Below are positions 1 through 7,781 of a stretch of 34,455 nucleotides of DNA, in pieces. The stretch spans positions 1 to 34,455 of the IMG/VR virus record IMGVR_UViG_3300046462_000906, one strand, 5' to 3'. The stretch comes from a virus. How positions within the stretch are numbered: the stretch's first letter is position 1; every line of letters begins with the position of its first letter. A program made the position numbers and the translations under genes. The notes beneath the pieces were generated by a model. That model did no database searches. It saw nothing but the letters and a program-made list of their open reading frames with translations, and was not told where the DNA came from.

Positions 1-1088
1 TCGGGGTCCTGCGCCGGGTTGAAGGCGGCGCCTGTCGCCAGGTCGTATCCGATCGCCGAGGCGTGCACCCCGATATAGACCGATCCCATGAGCGCGATCA
101 CATAGATGATCCAATAGCGCAGCGGATTCTCGGACGTCTTGTTGGTCAGCCTGATGCCGAACCGACAGGCTTCCGCGCCCAGCTCCTTGCGCGAGCCGTA
201 ACGGTAGATCAGGTAGCAGGCGACCAGCCGGGCAAAGCGGTTGTGCAGCTCGTTGACGGTCTTGGCGAGGTCCGAAGCCGTTAGATTGGTCGCGCCGCCG
301 GACTTCCAGCTGCTCATCGCCCAGGACGCCTGGCCGAAATCCGAGACCAGCTTGTCGAAGGCGAAGCACTCGTCGGTGAAGAAGGTCGCGTCTCCGCCGC
401 CGTCCAGCCCTTGCGTCAGCCACCACTTCATGTAGCAGGTCTCCGCCCATTTCCGGTCGGGTGTGTTGATGTCCTTGGAAAAATCCTGCTTGGTCACCGC
501 GCCGTTCGAGGTCGCGATCACGTCGGCGACCGCGTCCTGCGGCACCCGCAGCGAGAACTGGATCTGCGCCACGATTTGCTTGGCGAGCTGCGGGACGCTG
601 ATCCAGCTCTGGATCACGTCGCGCATCATCAGCAGCACGTTCCAGGGTTTCTCCCAGGTGAGGCCGTAGACATAGACGGCGCCCATCGCGACCACCACCA
701 GCAGATAGGGCGCGGACTTGTCGTTGATCGCCGCTATGATGTGCTCGGGGATGATGTTGAGCGGCCGCGCCAGCAGGATCACCTCCCGGTGCTCGTGAAT
801 GAGCAGCAGGAAGAAGCCGCAAGCGAAGGCCACGAAGGCCCAGCCGCCGAGCTGGTATTGCCGCCGGCTCGTCATGTAGATCGGAAAAGTCGGGACGTCG
901 GCGACAGGCACGGCCCGGCCGAAGGCCAGCAGGGCCCAGCGCGCCGCCGCCATCATGCCGATCGCCGTGATGGCCCAATGGACGATCTGGGGGTCGTAAG
1001 CGCCATCGGGGGTCTCGGCGAGCGCCGGACCGCAGATAGCCGTGAAAGTCGCGAGAAACAGACCGGCGCCGGCAAGGATACGCTTCAT
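1..1088 (-). CDS. membrane protein of unknown function (C-terminus beyond window)
   Basis: Open on the minus strand from ATG at 1088 to the left edge without a stop, giving at least 362 residues, so it is partial at its 3' end. Residues 1-24 form a signal peptide (ending PALA). Hydrophobic segments lie at about 81-97, 127-142 and 325-342. A long hydrophilic, cysteine-containing stretch (about 145-320) separates the second and third and is probably extracytoplasmic or cytoplasmic as one domain. I do not recognise a family. It could be an envelope protein of the Bradyrhizobium lineage. The next gene on the same strand (the barrel protein) ends 219 bp upstream and has its own terminator, so the two are probably not one operon. 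Confidence 0.7.
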   Translation of the reverse strand, partial: MKRILAGAGLFLATFTAICGPALAETPDGAYDPQIVHWAITAIGMMAAARWALLAFGRAVPVADVPTFPIYMTSRRQYQLGGWAFVAFACGFFLLLIHEHREVILLARPLNIIPEHIIAAINDKSAPYLLVVVAMGAVYVYGLTWEKPWNVLLMMRDVIQSWISVPQLAKQIVAQIQFSLRVPQDAVADVIATSNGAVTKQDFSKDINTPDRKWAETCYMKWWLTQGLDGGGDATFFTDECFAFDKLVSDFGQASWAMSSWKSGGATNLTASDLAKTVNELHNRFARLVACYLIYRYGSRKELGAEACRFGIRLTNKTSENPLRYWIIYVIALMGSVYIGVHASAIGYDLATGAAFNPAQDP

Positions 1089-1257
1089 TGTCGTCACTCC
1101 CCGTTCAGAGGGCCGGAAGTGCGCGCCTTGGCCGCGCAATTCTCGAGCGACCTCGGCCCGGACACTAACGAAAATGCGACCAGGGGGTGTGTGAAGTGCC
1201 TCACAGATGAGCGCCAAAATCACCACAGCTGACGCCGTCGCGCACGCCACAAACGAA

Positions 1258-1283
1258 CAGGCCCCGGCGATCGCCGGGGCCTG
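1258..1283 (-). terminator. intrinsic terminator of the outer-membrane barrel gene
   Basis: A perfect 26-bp palindrome (13-bp arms, GC-rich) lies 24 bp beyond the stop of the barrel gene. On the minus strand it is followed by the T-rich run TTCGTTTG. Position and tail fit a rho-independent terminator reading leftwards. Confidence 0.7.
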
Positions 1284-1307
1284 CAGCGGCGAAACGGCCG
1301 AACGCCG

Positions 1308-2021
1308 TCAGAGGCCGCCGAACTTGTAGCTGATGCGCCCCGTCACGGCGTAGACGTCCGCATTGGAGTTGGACCAGAAGGCGGTGCCGCCGCTACTGGC
1401 GACCGCGGAGCGGTCGAAGGAGAAATTGTAGTAGCTGAAGTCCACGCCGGCGATCCAGTTGGGGGCGAGCAGGTAGTCGACGCCGCCGCCGACCGTCCAC
1501 CCGCTCTGCCATGCGCGCGGGGCCGCGGTCGAGCCATTCACCGGATTGGTGCCCTCGGTGCGGATGTTCGCATCCGCCCAGCCGCCCTTCACGTAGATCA
1601 GCCAGCGGTTGGCGGCGTAGCCGGCCTTGGCGACAACGGTCGCGATGTCGTCGAGCTCGAAGGTCTTGAACGACGGGGGCCGCAGCGGGCTTACGCGGGT
1701 CTCATGGAGATGCGTGAAGTTGAACGAGCCCTCGACGCCGAGCACCCAGGTCCCCCACTGGCCCTGCAGGCCGGCGTGGGCGCCGCCGATCGCCGAATTC
1801 GGGTGGAAGCTGAAGCTCTCCACAAAGCCGGTGGTGCTGGTGTGAGTGTAGTCGGCGTTGGCCCAGGTGTAGCCGGCTTGGCCGCCGACGTAGAATCCGG
1901 ACCAGCTCGGCGGGGCGATTGCGGCGACGGGCCTCGCCTTGGCCGCCATATCGGCAGCGATCGCTGGCGGACCAAAGCTCAGCACCGACAATGCTGCAAT
2001 CGCGGTCAACAGCTTCTTCAT
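1308..2021 (-). CDS. outer-membrane beta-barrel protein (Omp25/Omp31 type)
   Basis: 237 residues from ATG 2021. I prefer this to the upstream in-frame start because the signal peptide begins there (KK, hydrophobic core, AIAA cleavage region about residue 22). After a short proline/alanine linker the mature part begins with the W-S-G-F-Y-V-G-G motif typical of the rhizobial Omp25/31 porin-like family. It continues as alternating aromatic/small residue strands with conserved G-x-G-x-D-Y turns and ends in a short C-terminal strand (SYKFGGL). It should fold as an eight-stranded barrel in the outer membrane. The role is probably structural or surface exposure; no transport substrate can be read from the sequence. 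A second member of the family lies at 21159-21923. Confidence 0.88.
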   Translation of the reverse strand: MKKLLTAIAALSVLSFGPPAIAADMAAKARPVAAIAPPSWSGFYVGGQAGYTWANADYTHTSTTGFVESFSFHPNSAIGGAHAGLQGQWGTWVLGVEGSFNFTHLHETRVSPLRPPSFKTFELDDIATVVAKAGYAANRWLIYVKGGWADANIRTEGTNPVNGSTAAPRAWQSGWTVGGGVDYLLAPNWIAGVDFSYYNFSFDRSAVASSGGTAFWSNSNADVYAVTGRISYKFGGL

Positions 2022-2311
2022 GGGCTTACCCCGCCTGGCCACGGTGGGAGGAACAAACGACTAATTTTGTTACGTTTATTATGGTTAATTATCTATGAAT
2101 GGCTGAGCGGCGGCTCTCATTTACAATGGACCAGGACGCCCACGATTGACCGCGAGCCATTCCCCCATCGATCAAATTTGCCCAGGTTTTGTATGAAACT
2201 GATGATCGATTTTCGGAGAATCCCCGGGCGCGGTTTTACTTACGCTTGTGACTTATCCGGCATAACTGGCAGGCATGCGGCGGATATCCGCCGGTATCAC
2301 GGGAGAACAAC

Positions 2312-2485
2312 ATGTCCGCCTGTAAGAAATTTGTGTGCGACGAAAGCGGCGCCACCGCTATCGAATACGGCCTCATCGCCGCCGGCATTTCGGTTGCGAT
2401 CATCACGGTCGTCAACAGCCTCGGCGTCCAGCTGAAGAACACGTTCAACACCGTGTCCACACAGCTCGGAACCGCCGGGAAGTAA
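2312..2485 (+). CDS. flp: Flp/Fap-type pilin (class IVb prepilin)
   Basis: 57 residues, with GGGAGA 5 bp ahead of ATG 2312. A short polar leader ends in E-S-G. The hydrophobic core then starts ATAIEYGLIAAGISVAI, the diagnostic Flp signature in which the prepilin peptidase cuts after Gly13 and Glu18/Tyr19 follow. Flp pilins are exported, processed by TadV/CpaA and assembled by the Tad/Cpa machinery into adhesive pili. No tad/cpa genes are visible nearby, so this is an orphan pilin gene. A strong terminator follows 20 bp downstream, so it is probably transcribed alone. Confidence 0.93.
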   Translation: MSACKKFVCDESGATAIEYGLIAAGISVAIITVVNSLGVQLKNTFNTVSTQLGTAGK

Positions 2486-2505
2486 GGGCCTGGATCCCCT
2501 GGAAG

Positions 2506-2538
2506 CGGCCCCGCCTGTTCGGCGGGGCCGTTTTTTTT
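2506..2538 (+). terminator. strong rho-independent terminator after the Flp pilin
   Basis: A perfect 10-bp GC-rich stem (2506-2515 with 2521-2530) with a 5-nt loop is followed directly by eight T residues (2531-2538). It lies 20 bp beyond the pilin stop codon. Confidence 0.95.
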
Positions 2539-2547
2539 ATGTGGGAG

Positions 2548-2823
2548 CTACCTGGAGCTCAAGGGCCCTGACGGCTTCTTGCGGCCATCTGCGGGATACG
2601 GCGCGCCATTCTGAAATACTTCCAGCGCGCGGTCGCGAAGCTGGTCCGCGTCGCGGACTCCCATCTGCGCCAGCTCGATGATCTTGCGCGCCACGATGCG
2701 CGGCTCGGCGATGCCCTTGGGGTCGATGGCGAGCGCGCGGCAGACCGCGTCGAAGGCGGCGCCCATGGCCGCGGTCACCTCCGGGTCGAAAGCTTGCTTC
2801 GACAGAAAGGGCGCGATCGACAT
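2548..2823 (-). CDS. small conserved hypothetical protein, copy 1
   Basis: 91 residues from ATG 2823 (MSIAPFLSKQAFDPE). It is clearly paralogous to the gene at 3728-4012. Both start MSI-P-L-QAF-P-VT-AMG-AFD-VCR-L-ID and share PRIVARKIIELAQMG followed by a D-x-L-R-D-ALE-F segment. The conserved part is predicted all-helical and soluble; the C-terminal 15 residues are basic/proline-rich and differ. I know this type of small protein from rhizobial genomes, but no function is established. The neighbour upstream on the same strand (2993-3322) is separated by 169 bp. Confidence 0.75.
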   Translation of the reverse strand: MSIAPFLSKQAFDPEVTAAMGAAFDAVCRALAIDPKGIAEPRIVARKIIELAQMGVRDADQLRDRALEVFQNGAPYPADGRKKPSGPLSSR

Positions 2824-2992
2824 GCCTGCCTCTTGCAGGCGGCGCTCAATGTTGCGGCGCACTCTATGAAATGTTGCGCGCCTGCCGCCTTGTACGCCCA
2901 GGAAACTTTTTTCTCTCCGATTGGTTCCTGCGTCCGGCATCGGCCATTGCGCAGCGATGCGTCGGCGCGATCGTGCGTCAAACGAAGGGGTA

Positions 2993-3322
2993 CTACCAAT
3001 AAGCCAGTTGCACGACGTGGTGATCCACGAACCGCCGGACGCCGTCGGGCAGGGGCTTTGCTTCGTTTCTTGCCCGCTCCAGCACGGCACGCGCCACGTC
3101 CTCCGAGACGTCGCGCACCCAGCCTTCCTGGAGGTTGAAGGCGATCACCCGCAACGGGTTGAAATACTGGCCATTCAATAAATTCTCGACCACCGCCACT
3201 GCGTCGGCCTGGGTCTCGTCCGTCTCGCGATAGGAGCGGCCGAGCGTTCCGAAATCGTCCACCACCAGATGCACGGTCGCGGTGTTTCTTGCAACGAGGG
3301 AGATGTGGTCCACCTGACGCAT
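2993..3322 (-). CDS. hypothetical protein
   Basis: 109 residues from ATG 3322 (MRQVDHISLVARN). Longer upstream extensions are arginine/proline-rich and look like shadow reading. The sequence has the composition of a real soluble alpha/beta protein, with VHLVVDDFG near residue 20 and a helical region with E-D-V-A-R-A-V-L-E-R-A-R near residue 75. It ends VDHHVVQLAYW. No family recognised. No strong Shine-Dalgarno is visible. It lies between the two paralogous small genes and on the same strand, so the three may form a lineage-specific cluster. Confidence 0.55.
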   Translation of the reverse strand: MRQVDHISLVARNTATVHLVVDDFGTLGRSYRETDETQADAVAVVENLLNGQYFNPLRVIAFNLQEGWVRDVSEDVARAVLERARNEAKPLPDGVRRFVDHHVVQLAYW

Positions 3323-3727
3323 GGGTTTCTGTCGCTCGCTTTGCCGGAGTTGCTCGTTTCGCTGCCGCCGCAAACCTGTCGCTATTGGTGTCGCGTCGCC
3401 GTGTCGCGCCGGTACTGTTGCGGCGCACTCATCCGGCGCCACCGCGTCGCGCCATAGGCCGGAGCCGGGCCGAGCATCGCCACGAAACCCACGTCGATCA
3501 CGAGCCATGGCCGCTGCCGCCGTCCTGATTCATCGGGGCACTTTCTGAATGGGCGGGAGGCGAGGGTGACCACCTCGAAGGCGATGCGGGACGATCCTGC
3601 CGGGGCATGGCGCTCGTTCCGCCCGCGTCACCAATGCTTTCGTGGCGCGCTCTGTTCCGCGAAGCTGGCCGGGTACCCTGCGTCATGGTGAATGCGAGCC
3701 TTGCCGCGCTGCACACGTTGCAGAGCT
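3323..3727. other. 405 bp without a recognisable gene
   Basis: Only arginine/proline-rich shadow frames are open here on both strands. I see no ribosome binding site with a plausible protein, no terminator-like hairpin with a T tract and no repeat shared with the rest of the window. It may contain the promoter of the 2993-3322 gene. Confidence 0.4.
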
Positions 3728-4012
3728 TCAATACACCGATCTGGGGCTCGTTCGGCTTGCGGCCGGCGGCCGCGCTGCTTGGGAAGGCGACGCACCGAAC
3801 CCGAAGGTTTCCAATGCGCCATCGCGCAGGCGCTCGGAGTCATTTTCGCCCATCTGCGCCAGCTCGATGATCTTGCGTGCCACGATCCGCGGCTGGACGA
3901 CGCCGGTACGGTCGATCTCAAGCGTGCGGCAGACTTCGTCGAAGGCGACCCCCATGGCGCGGGTGACGTCCGGCCCGAAGGCCTGTCGCTGCAGATAGGG
4001 AATGATCGACAT
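3728..4012 (-). CDS. small conserved hypothetical protein, copy 2
   Basis: 94 residues from ATG 4012 (MSIIPYLQRQAFGPDV). Paralogue of the 2548-2823 gene: the first 75 residues align without gaps and share PRIVARKIIELAQMG. The C-terminal tails are unrelated (here SPSQAARPPAASRTS). Conservation of the helical core with variable tails suggests a folded domain with a disordered end. No catalytic motif or membrane segment. Function unknown. Confidence 0.72.
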   Translation of the reverse strand: MSIIPYLQRQAFGPDVTRAMGVAFDEVCRTLEIDRTGVVQPRIVARKIIELAQMGENDSERLRDGALETFGFGASPSQAARPPAASRTSPRSVY

Positions 4013-4150
4013 GACGGATGCACCTCTCGGAGGAAGCGCATGTCATCACCGCCCGCCGCCGCGAAACACAACGCGCTCACACCACACCGCCTGATCCGAC
4101 TGTCAAACTTCGCGCCCTTCGATTGGTTCCCACGGACCGTCGCGTTTGAC

Positions 4151-4333
4151 TCAGCGGCGTTTCTGGTCGCCGCGATCGCCGTCTCCCTTTTTGGCGACCG
4201 TTTTGCTTTTCGACCGCCGATCGGCGGCGAGCGACCGCCCGACGTCGACCTGCTTGTCGGTGAAGTGGCCGCTGGCGTCCCGGCGGACGTAGCGCTTGTC
4301 CCCTTTGTGGGGTTCGGTCAATTGGCGTGGCAT
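4151..4333 (-). CDS. very small basic hypothetical protein
   Basis: 60 residues, strongly basic, from ATG 4333 with a good GAGGAG ribosome binding site 7 bp upstream. It begins MPRQLTEPHKGDKRYVRRD, continues with a G-H-F-T...VGRSLAADRR segment and ends KKGDGDRGDQKRR. I recognise the pattern as a small conserved protein of Bradyrhizobium-type genomes. The charge would permit nucleic-acid binding but no domain shows this. Monocistronic, convergent with the receiver-domain gene's upstream region. Confidence 0.7.
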   Translation of the reverse strand: MPRQLTEPHKGDKRYVRRDASGHFTDKQVDVGRSLAADRRSKSKTVAKKGDGDRGDQKRR

Positions 4334-4520
4334 CGGTTGAACTCCTCGCTCTTGCGCAACCTGACAACCTCGCGAGCGGGCCGCGGTTCCGCCGCGTGCC
4401 CCTCGGCCGATCCATAAAACCCAGAAAACTGAGGCGCTTGGGACCTGCGGCCACCAGGAACAAGCGCGCCCATCGGGACGTTGGTTCAATGGTAGGGGCG
4501 GGTGATCGCAGGAGCCGGTC

Positions 4521-4862
4521 GTGGCCCGCAAAGTGCTCGTTGTCGACGACGATCCACTCGTCCTCGACGTCACCGCCCAGATGCTGGAAGAGCTTGGCTG
4601 CGAGGTGGTGATGACGACCAACCCTTGCCTCGCCCTCGACCTGCTGGCAGGCAACGGCTTCGAGGTCCTGATCACCGACATCAACATGCCGGAAATGAGC
4701 GGCTACGAGCTGGCCGAGAGAGCCCGACGGGCGAGCGGGCACCTTGCCGTGATGTTGTTGTCCGGCCGCGAAACCGACGGCCACGGCTTCCCGATGATTC
4801 GAAAGCCGTTCTTGCAGGAGGATCTGGCGCGCACCATGGAGCAGACGATCGGGCTTTGCTGA
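4521..4862 (+). CDS. single-domain response regulator (receiver only)
   Basis: 113 residues, essentially one REC domain. The acidic pocket is D9/D10/D11, the phosphoacceptor is D53 within LITDINMPEMSGYEL, the switch serine is S81 (LLSG) and the conserved lysine is K95 (RKPF). No output domain follows, as in CheY/DivK/SdrG-like proteins. It should receive phosphate from a histidine kinase and act by protein-protein contact. No kinase gene is next to it, so its partner must be elsewhere. The segment between S81 and K95 is slightly shorter than usual. Start chosen at ATG 4521; no other start fits the domain. Confidence 0.9.
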   Translation: MARKVLVVDDDPLVLDVTAQMLEELGCEVVMTTNPCLALDLLAGNGFEVLITDINMPEMSGYELAERARRASGHLAVMLLSGRETDGHGFPMIRKPFLQEDLARTMEQTIGLC

Positions 4863-4987
4863 GCGGCCGGGATCTGCTGGCTGGCCCGCCGCGAGAGCGA
4901 TGGCGGAACGACCCGGATAGTCATGTCCGGAAACGGACCAAAGGATCGAAAACCATTGCCCGACAAGCTGCTGTGCGACGCGCCGGC

Positions 4988-5173
4988 CTACTCTTTTTTC
5001 GTCTCGAGTTGCGTCTGCTGGCCCCATGTCAGGCCGCGCTCGAGCGCGCGCGCACGCTCCAGATACTCGCCCGCGATCTTGATGAAGGTCTCCCGCGCGT
5101 CGCTGGCCTGGCTTTGCTGCGCAAGCCGCTGATAGCGCGCGGCCTCGGCGTGAAGGCGTTTGGCTTCCGTCAT
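4988..5173 (-). CDS. small helical hypothetical protein (A/E-rich, 61 aa)
   Basis: 61 residues from ATG 5173. Almost entirely helical: A-A-R-Y-Q-R-L-A-Q-Q-S, then D-A-R-E-T-F-I-K-I-A-G-E-Y-L-E-R-A. The pattern, an aromatic/heptad helix, then D-x-x-x-R and a second helix with A-x-x-Y, recurs in the neighbours at 5333-5533 and 5557-5748 and in 18906-19082. This suggests one lineage-typical helical hairpin family. Function unknown. Divergent from the 5333-5533 gene. Confidence 0.65.
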   Translation of the reverse strand: MTEAKRLHAEAARYQRLAQQSQASDARETFIKIAGEYLERARALERGLTWGQQTQLETKKE

Positions 5174-5332
5174 GCTGGAACGGGCCCGTGCGAAGGGAGC
5201 ATTAGTGCCTGTAACCCTTGGGATGCCAAAAGGTTGCGAAAGTCATCTTGGGGTGGTTAACGAGAACCCTTGACGCCGGCAGCCGGCGCTATTTACTGGC
5301 GGCGGGGACGTCACGGGGTGGGGGAACTAAAC

Positions 5333-5533
5333 GTGCCGACGGCGGCAGCGAGGGCGACGCGTTATAGCGCATTGGCCGAGGAATGCCAGAAGCTCGCGGG
5401 GCTTCAGACCGACCCGGTCTTGCGCGGGCATTACGAATCGATCGCCAGTCATTACCTGACCCTGGCCGAAGCGGAGCTGCGGCTGGCCGAGCGCGAGGCC
5501 ACCGCGAAGTCCCAGCGCAGCGCGATGAATTAG
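5333..5533 (+). CDS. small helical hypothetical protein (GTG start, 66 aa)
   Basis: I choose GTG at 5333 because GGGGGA lies 7 bp ahead of it and the family-type sequence begins there; the ATG at 5270 would add a tryptophan/arginine-rich stretch without a ribosome binding site. The product has the hairpin pattern Y-S-A-L-A-E-E-C-x-x-L-A, then D-P-V-L-R-G-H-Y-E-S-I-A-S-H-Y-L-x-L-A-E-A-E. It is related in pattern to the genes at 4988-5173 and 5557-5748. Function unknown; probably co-transcribed with the next gene 23 bp downstream. Confidence 0.65.
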   Translation: MPTAAARATRYSALAEECQKLAGLQTDPVLRGHYESIASHYLTLAEAELRLAEREATAKSQRSAMN

Positions 5534-5556
5534 GGGTTCCGGCGAGCGGCGGCGCC

Positions 5557-5748
5557 ATGGCGGACTCATCCATTCGGGACGATGCCCGGCACTGGCGGGA
5601 ACGCGCCGCGGAGGCGCGCGCCAACGCGGCCAATCTGGACGATCTCGATGCCCGGCGGCTGATGCTCGAAGTTGCCACGACCTATGATCGCCTGGCGAAG
5701 GATGCCGAGGCGCGGGCTGCGGCCAAGACGCGGGACCAACTTCGGTAG
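5557..5748 (+). CDS. small helical hypothetical protein (63 aa)
   Basis: 63 residues from ATG 5557, 23 bp after the previous stop, so probably in one operon. Again a two-helix pattern: H-W-R-E-R-A-A-E-A-R-A-N-A-A-N-L-D-D-L-D-A-R, then L-M-L-E-V-A-T-T-Y-D-R-L-A-K-D-A. No signal peptide or catalytic motif. Function unknown. Confidence 0.65.
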   Translation: MADSSIRDDARHWRERAAEARANAANLDDLDARRLMLEVATTYDRLAKDAEARAAAKTRDQLR

Positions 5749-5961
5749 CCGGCGACGCAACGCAGTCCGGAACTCTTGCCCGGACCTGCTTCCGCCTTGA
5801 TGCTCGCTGCAACGCGATGACGACGTCCCGTCCCCGGCCTTCGCGATCGCTGGCGGCAGACAAAATGCCCGCGCCGAGACAAGCGGTTGACCGAGACGGG
5901 AGTCTCGATCAACCGCGGTCTTGTGGGGTGCGACGGGCCGAGCGTGGCCCGTCATTTTGCC

Positions 5962-6405
5962 TCAGCGCGTGCGCCCGTTGCTTGCGCCGGTCGTTTCCAC
6001 GGCCTTGTATCTCTTGGCCGGATTGTTGCCTGCCTGGTACAGCGTGCCGGTCTTGACGGCGCGTTCGTCGAGCTGCCGCGACGGGTATCTCTTGGCCGGA
6101 TTGTTACCCGCCTGGTACAGTGTGCCGGTTTTGACGGCCCGTTCGTCGAGCTGCCGCTCCGAATATTTCTTGGCCGGATTATTGCCGGCCACCATCAGGT
6201 CGCTGCTCTGCGAACCCGAGGTCGCCCCGATGCGTTCATGCCTGACCCGCGAATAGCGAGCCATGCTGCGGTGCGAATGGCGTACGTAGTGATGCGCGCT
6301 GGAAGCTCGGAATTCGGCTCGATCCGAGCGGCTTTTTGCGCCGGCAGGTCCGATACACATTGCCAGCACGCCCGCACCTACCAACAGAATCGTTCGTATC
6401 CTCAT
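5962..6405 (-). CDS. exported protein with tandem 26-residue repeats
   Basis: 147 residues from ATG 6405 with a GGAGAGGAGA ribosome binding site. Signal peptide residues 1-23 (ends PAGA). The mature protein starts with an Arg/His/Ser-rich stretch (24-60). Residues 73-98 and 99-124 are nearly identical tandem repeats, each with AGNNPAK at the start and RQLDERAVKTGTLYQ at the end, and a third partial unit follows at 125-133. At the DNA level this is a 78-bp tandem duplication (about 6005-6165). Low complexity, basic, periplasmic or surface-located. No enzymatic motif. The repeats suggest copy-number variation between strains. Confidence 0.75.
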   Translation of the reverse strand: MRIRTILLVGAGVLAMCIGPAGAKSRSDRAEFRASSAHHYVRHSHRSMARYSRVRHERIGATSGSQSSDLMVAGNNPAKKYSERQLDERAVKTGTLYQAGNNPAKRYPSRQLDERAVKTGTLYQAGNNPAKRYKAVETTGASNGRTR

Positions 6406-6786
6406 TGAAGTCTCCTCTCCGCTTGTCGGGGCTTTTCTGCGCTCGCCCCCCGACCCGACGCCGATCCAGAAACCCTGAAAACCGCCGCGCGCGCGATCGT
6501 GTTCCATCCGGCTTGGCCATGCCAACACCGCCGCAACGTTGCCGCTGGCGCGAATTCGCGGTGGTTTGGCAACGGCTTGCGAGGTCTGGGGGCCTCGCGG
6601 GGCGTCACGGCGCGCGCGCCGACACGGTACGAAACCGTACCGACAAGGCGAGCGACGCCATCCGCATCGCGTGCGTTTCGCGAGGCATGGCGCGCGCACG
6701 GTCAAGGCGCTCCTGCTCGGGAGGGTGCCGGGAACACCGAGCCGCCCCTCGACCAGGCGCGCCCGTTGCAACGGCGGCCCAAAGGG
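6406..6786. other. divergent intergenic region, no gene seen
   Basis: 381 bp between the exported repeat protein (leftward) and the Crp/Fnr regulator (rightward). Open frames here are arginine/alanine shadows. It must hold two divergent promoters. I looked for a classical FNR/FixK half-site pair (TTGAT...ATCAA) and do not see one. Confidence 0.4.
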
Positions 6787-7584
6787 ATGTTAGGATGTCG
6801 TTTCGTTGACTTGGCTGCGGGCCGAAATGTGATCGTCAGAAATCGCGTCCTTGCCTGTCTTGACCGGACGAGCTTTCGGGTCCTCGCGCCGCATCTGGAG
6901 CCGATCTCGTTGCCCCGGCGGGCGATCCTGCAGGATCATCATCATCAGGTCGATCGGGTTCATTTCATCGAACGGGGCATCGCCTCGGTCTACGCGCGCA
7001 CCCGCAGCGATGGTCCGGTCGAGGTCGCGATCGTGGGTCGCTTCGGGCTGGTCGGCGTGTCGGCGGTCCTTGGAGTCGGCCGGTCGCCCAATCGCTGCCA
7101 GATGCAGGTGGCGGGAGAGGCGCTCAGCATTTCCACGCCGCAACTCCGCCAGGCGATGGATGCGCTCCCCCGGATCCGGCAGCACTTCCTCAATTACGTC
7201 CACGCCCTGATGGTGCAGAACACGCAGGTCGCGCTCTGCGCCGCCCGTCACTATCTGGAGCAGCGGCTCTGCCGATGGCTCCTCCTCACGTCGGCGAGGC
7301 TGGAGGATGCGGTCATCCCGGTCACGCACGACATGTTGGCGAAGAACCTCGGCGTTCGGCGCGCCGGCATCAGCGTGGCGTTGCTGCGGCTGCAGAACGC
7401 CGGTGCGGTCGAAACCGGGCGCGGCGCCTGCGTGATCCGCGACCGTTCCTTGCTGGAGCAGAGGTCGTGCGAGTGCTACGCGATCATCGAGGCCGAGTAC
7501 CGGCGCCTGGCGGAGCGTGGTTACCATGACCACGTGCTCGACACGTCGCGACAAGCCGAATCTTCCGCCGTTCTGGTCATCTGA
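6787..7584 (+). CDS. Crp/Fnr-family transcriptional regulator
   Basis: 265 residues if ATG 6787 is used. GTG 6829 (251 residues, starting VIVRNRVLACL) is an equally good alternative because family members usually start there; neither has a strong ribosome binding site. Residues about 20-140 form a cyclic-nucleotide-binding-type beta-roll (V-D-R-V-H-F-I-E-R-G at 55-64, V-G-R-F-G-L-V-G at 83-90). About 141-170 is the dimerisation helix, and 178-225 a winged helix-turn-helix (H-D-M-L-A-K-N-L-G-V-R-R-A-G-I-S). The cysteine cluster of oxygen-sensing FNR is absent, and the cAMP contacts of Crp are not evident, so the ligand is unknown. Members of this subgroup are common in Bradyrhizobium. Confidence 0.85.
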   Translation: MLGCRFVDLAAGRNVIVRNRVLACLDRTSFRVLAPHLEPISLPRRAILQDHHHQVDRVHFIERGIASVYARTRSDGPVEVAIVGRFGLVGVSAVLGVGRSPNRCQMQVAGEALSISTPQLRQAMDALPRIRQHFLNYVHALMVQNTQVALCAARHYLEQRLCRWLLLTSARLEDAVIPVTHDMLAKNLGVRRAGISVALLRLQNAGAVETGRGACVIRDRSLLEQRSCECYAIIEAEYRRLAERGYHDHVLDTSRQAESSAVLVI

Positions 7585-7781
7585 GAGCGCGCCTGACGTG
7601 AGAATGGGACAGACGGCGCCCAGGCACCGTGACCGCGCGTATCGAAACGCTCACGGCGCTGCTGTGGCGCGGGCGCTTCGCATTCGGCCGACAGGGTCGC
7701 GCTCCATTTGCGAGCGACGCGGCCGTTGCCGGGCGAGAGGCCGGTATGATCGTAGCCCGTGCTTCTTGTCGGGCCGGCTTT

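Noticed and set aside
4474-4545. tRNA-like stretch (TTGGTTCAATGGTAGGGG resembles a D-arm)
   Set aside because: No matching acceptor stem, anticodon arm or TTCGA/T-arm at the right distances; the end overlaps the start of the receiver-domain gene.
6499-6786. N-terminal extension of the Crp/Fnr regulator
   Set aside because: The extension is Arg/Ala-rich without a fold, has no ribosome binding site, and the regulator already has its full sensor domain from about residue 20 of the shorter form.
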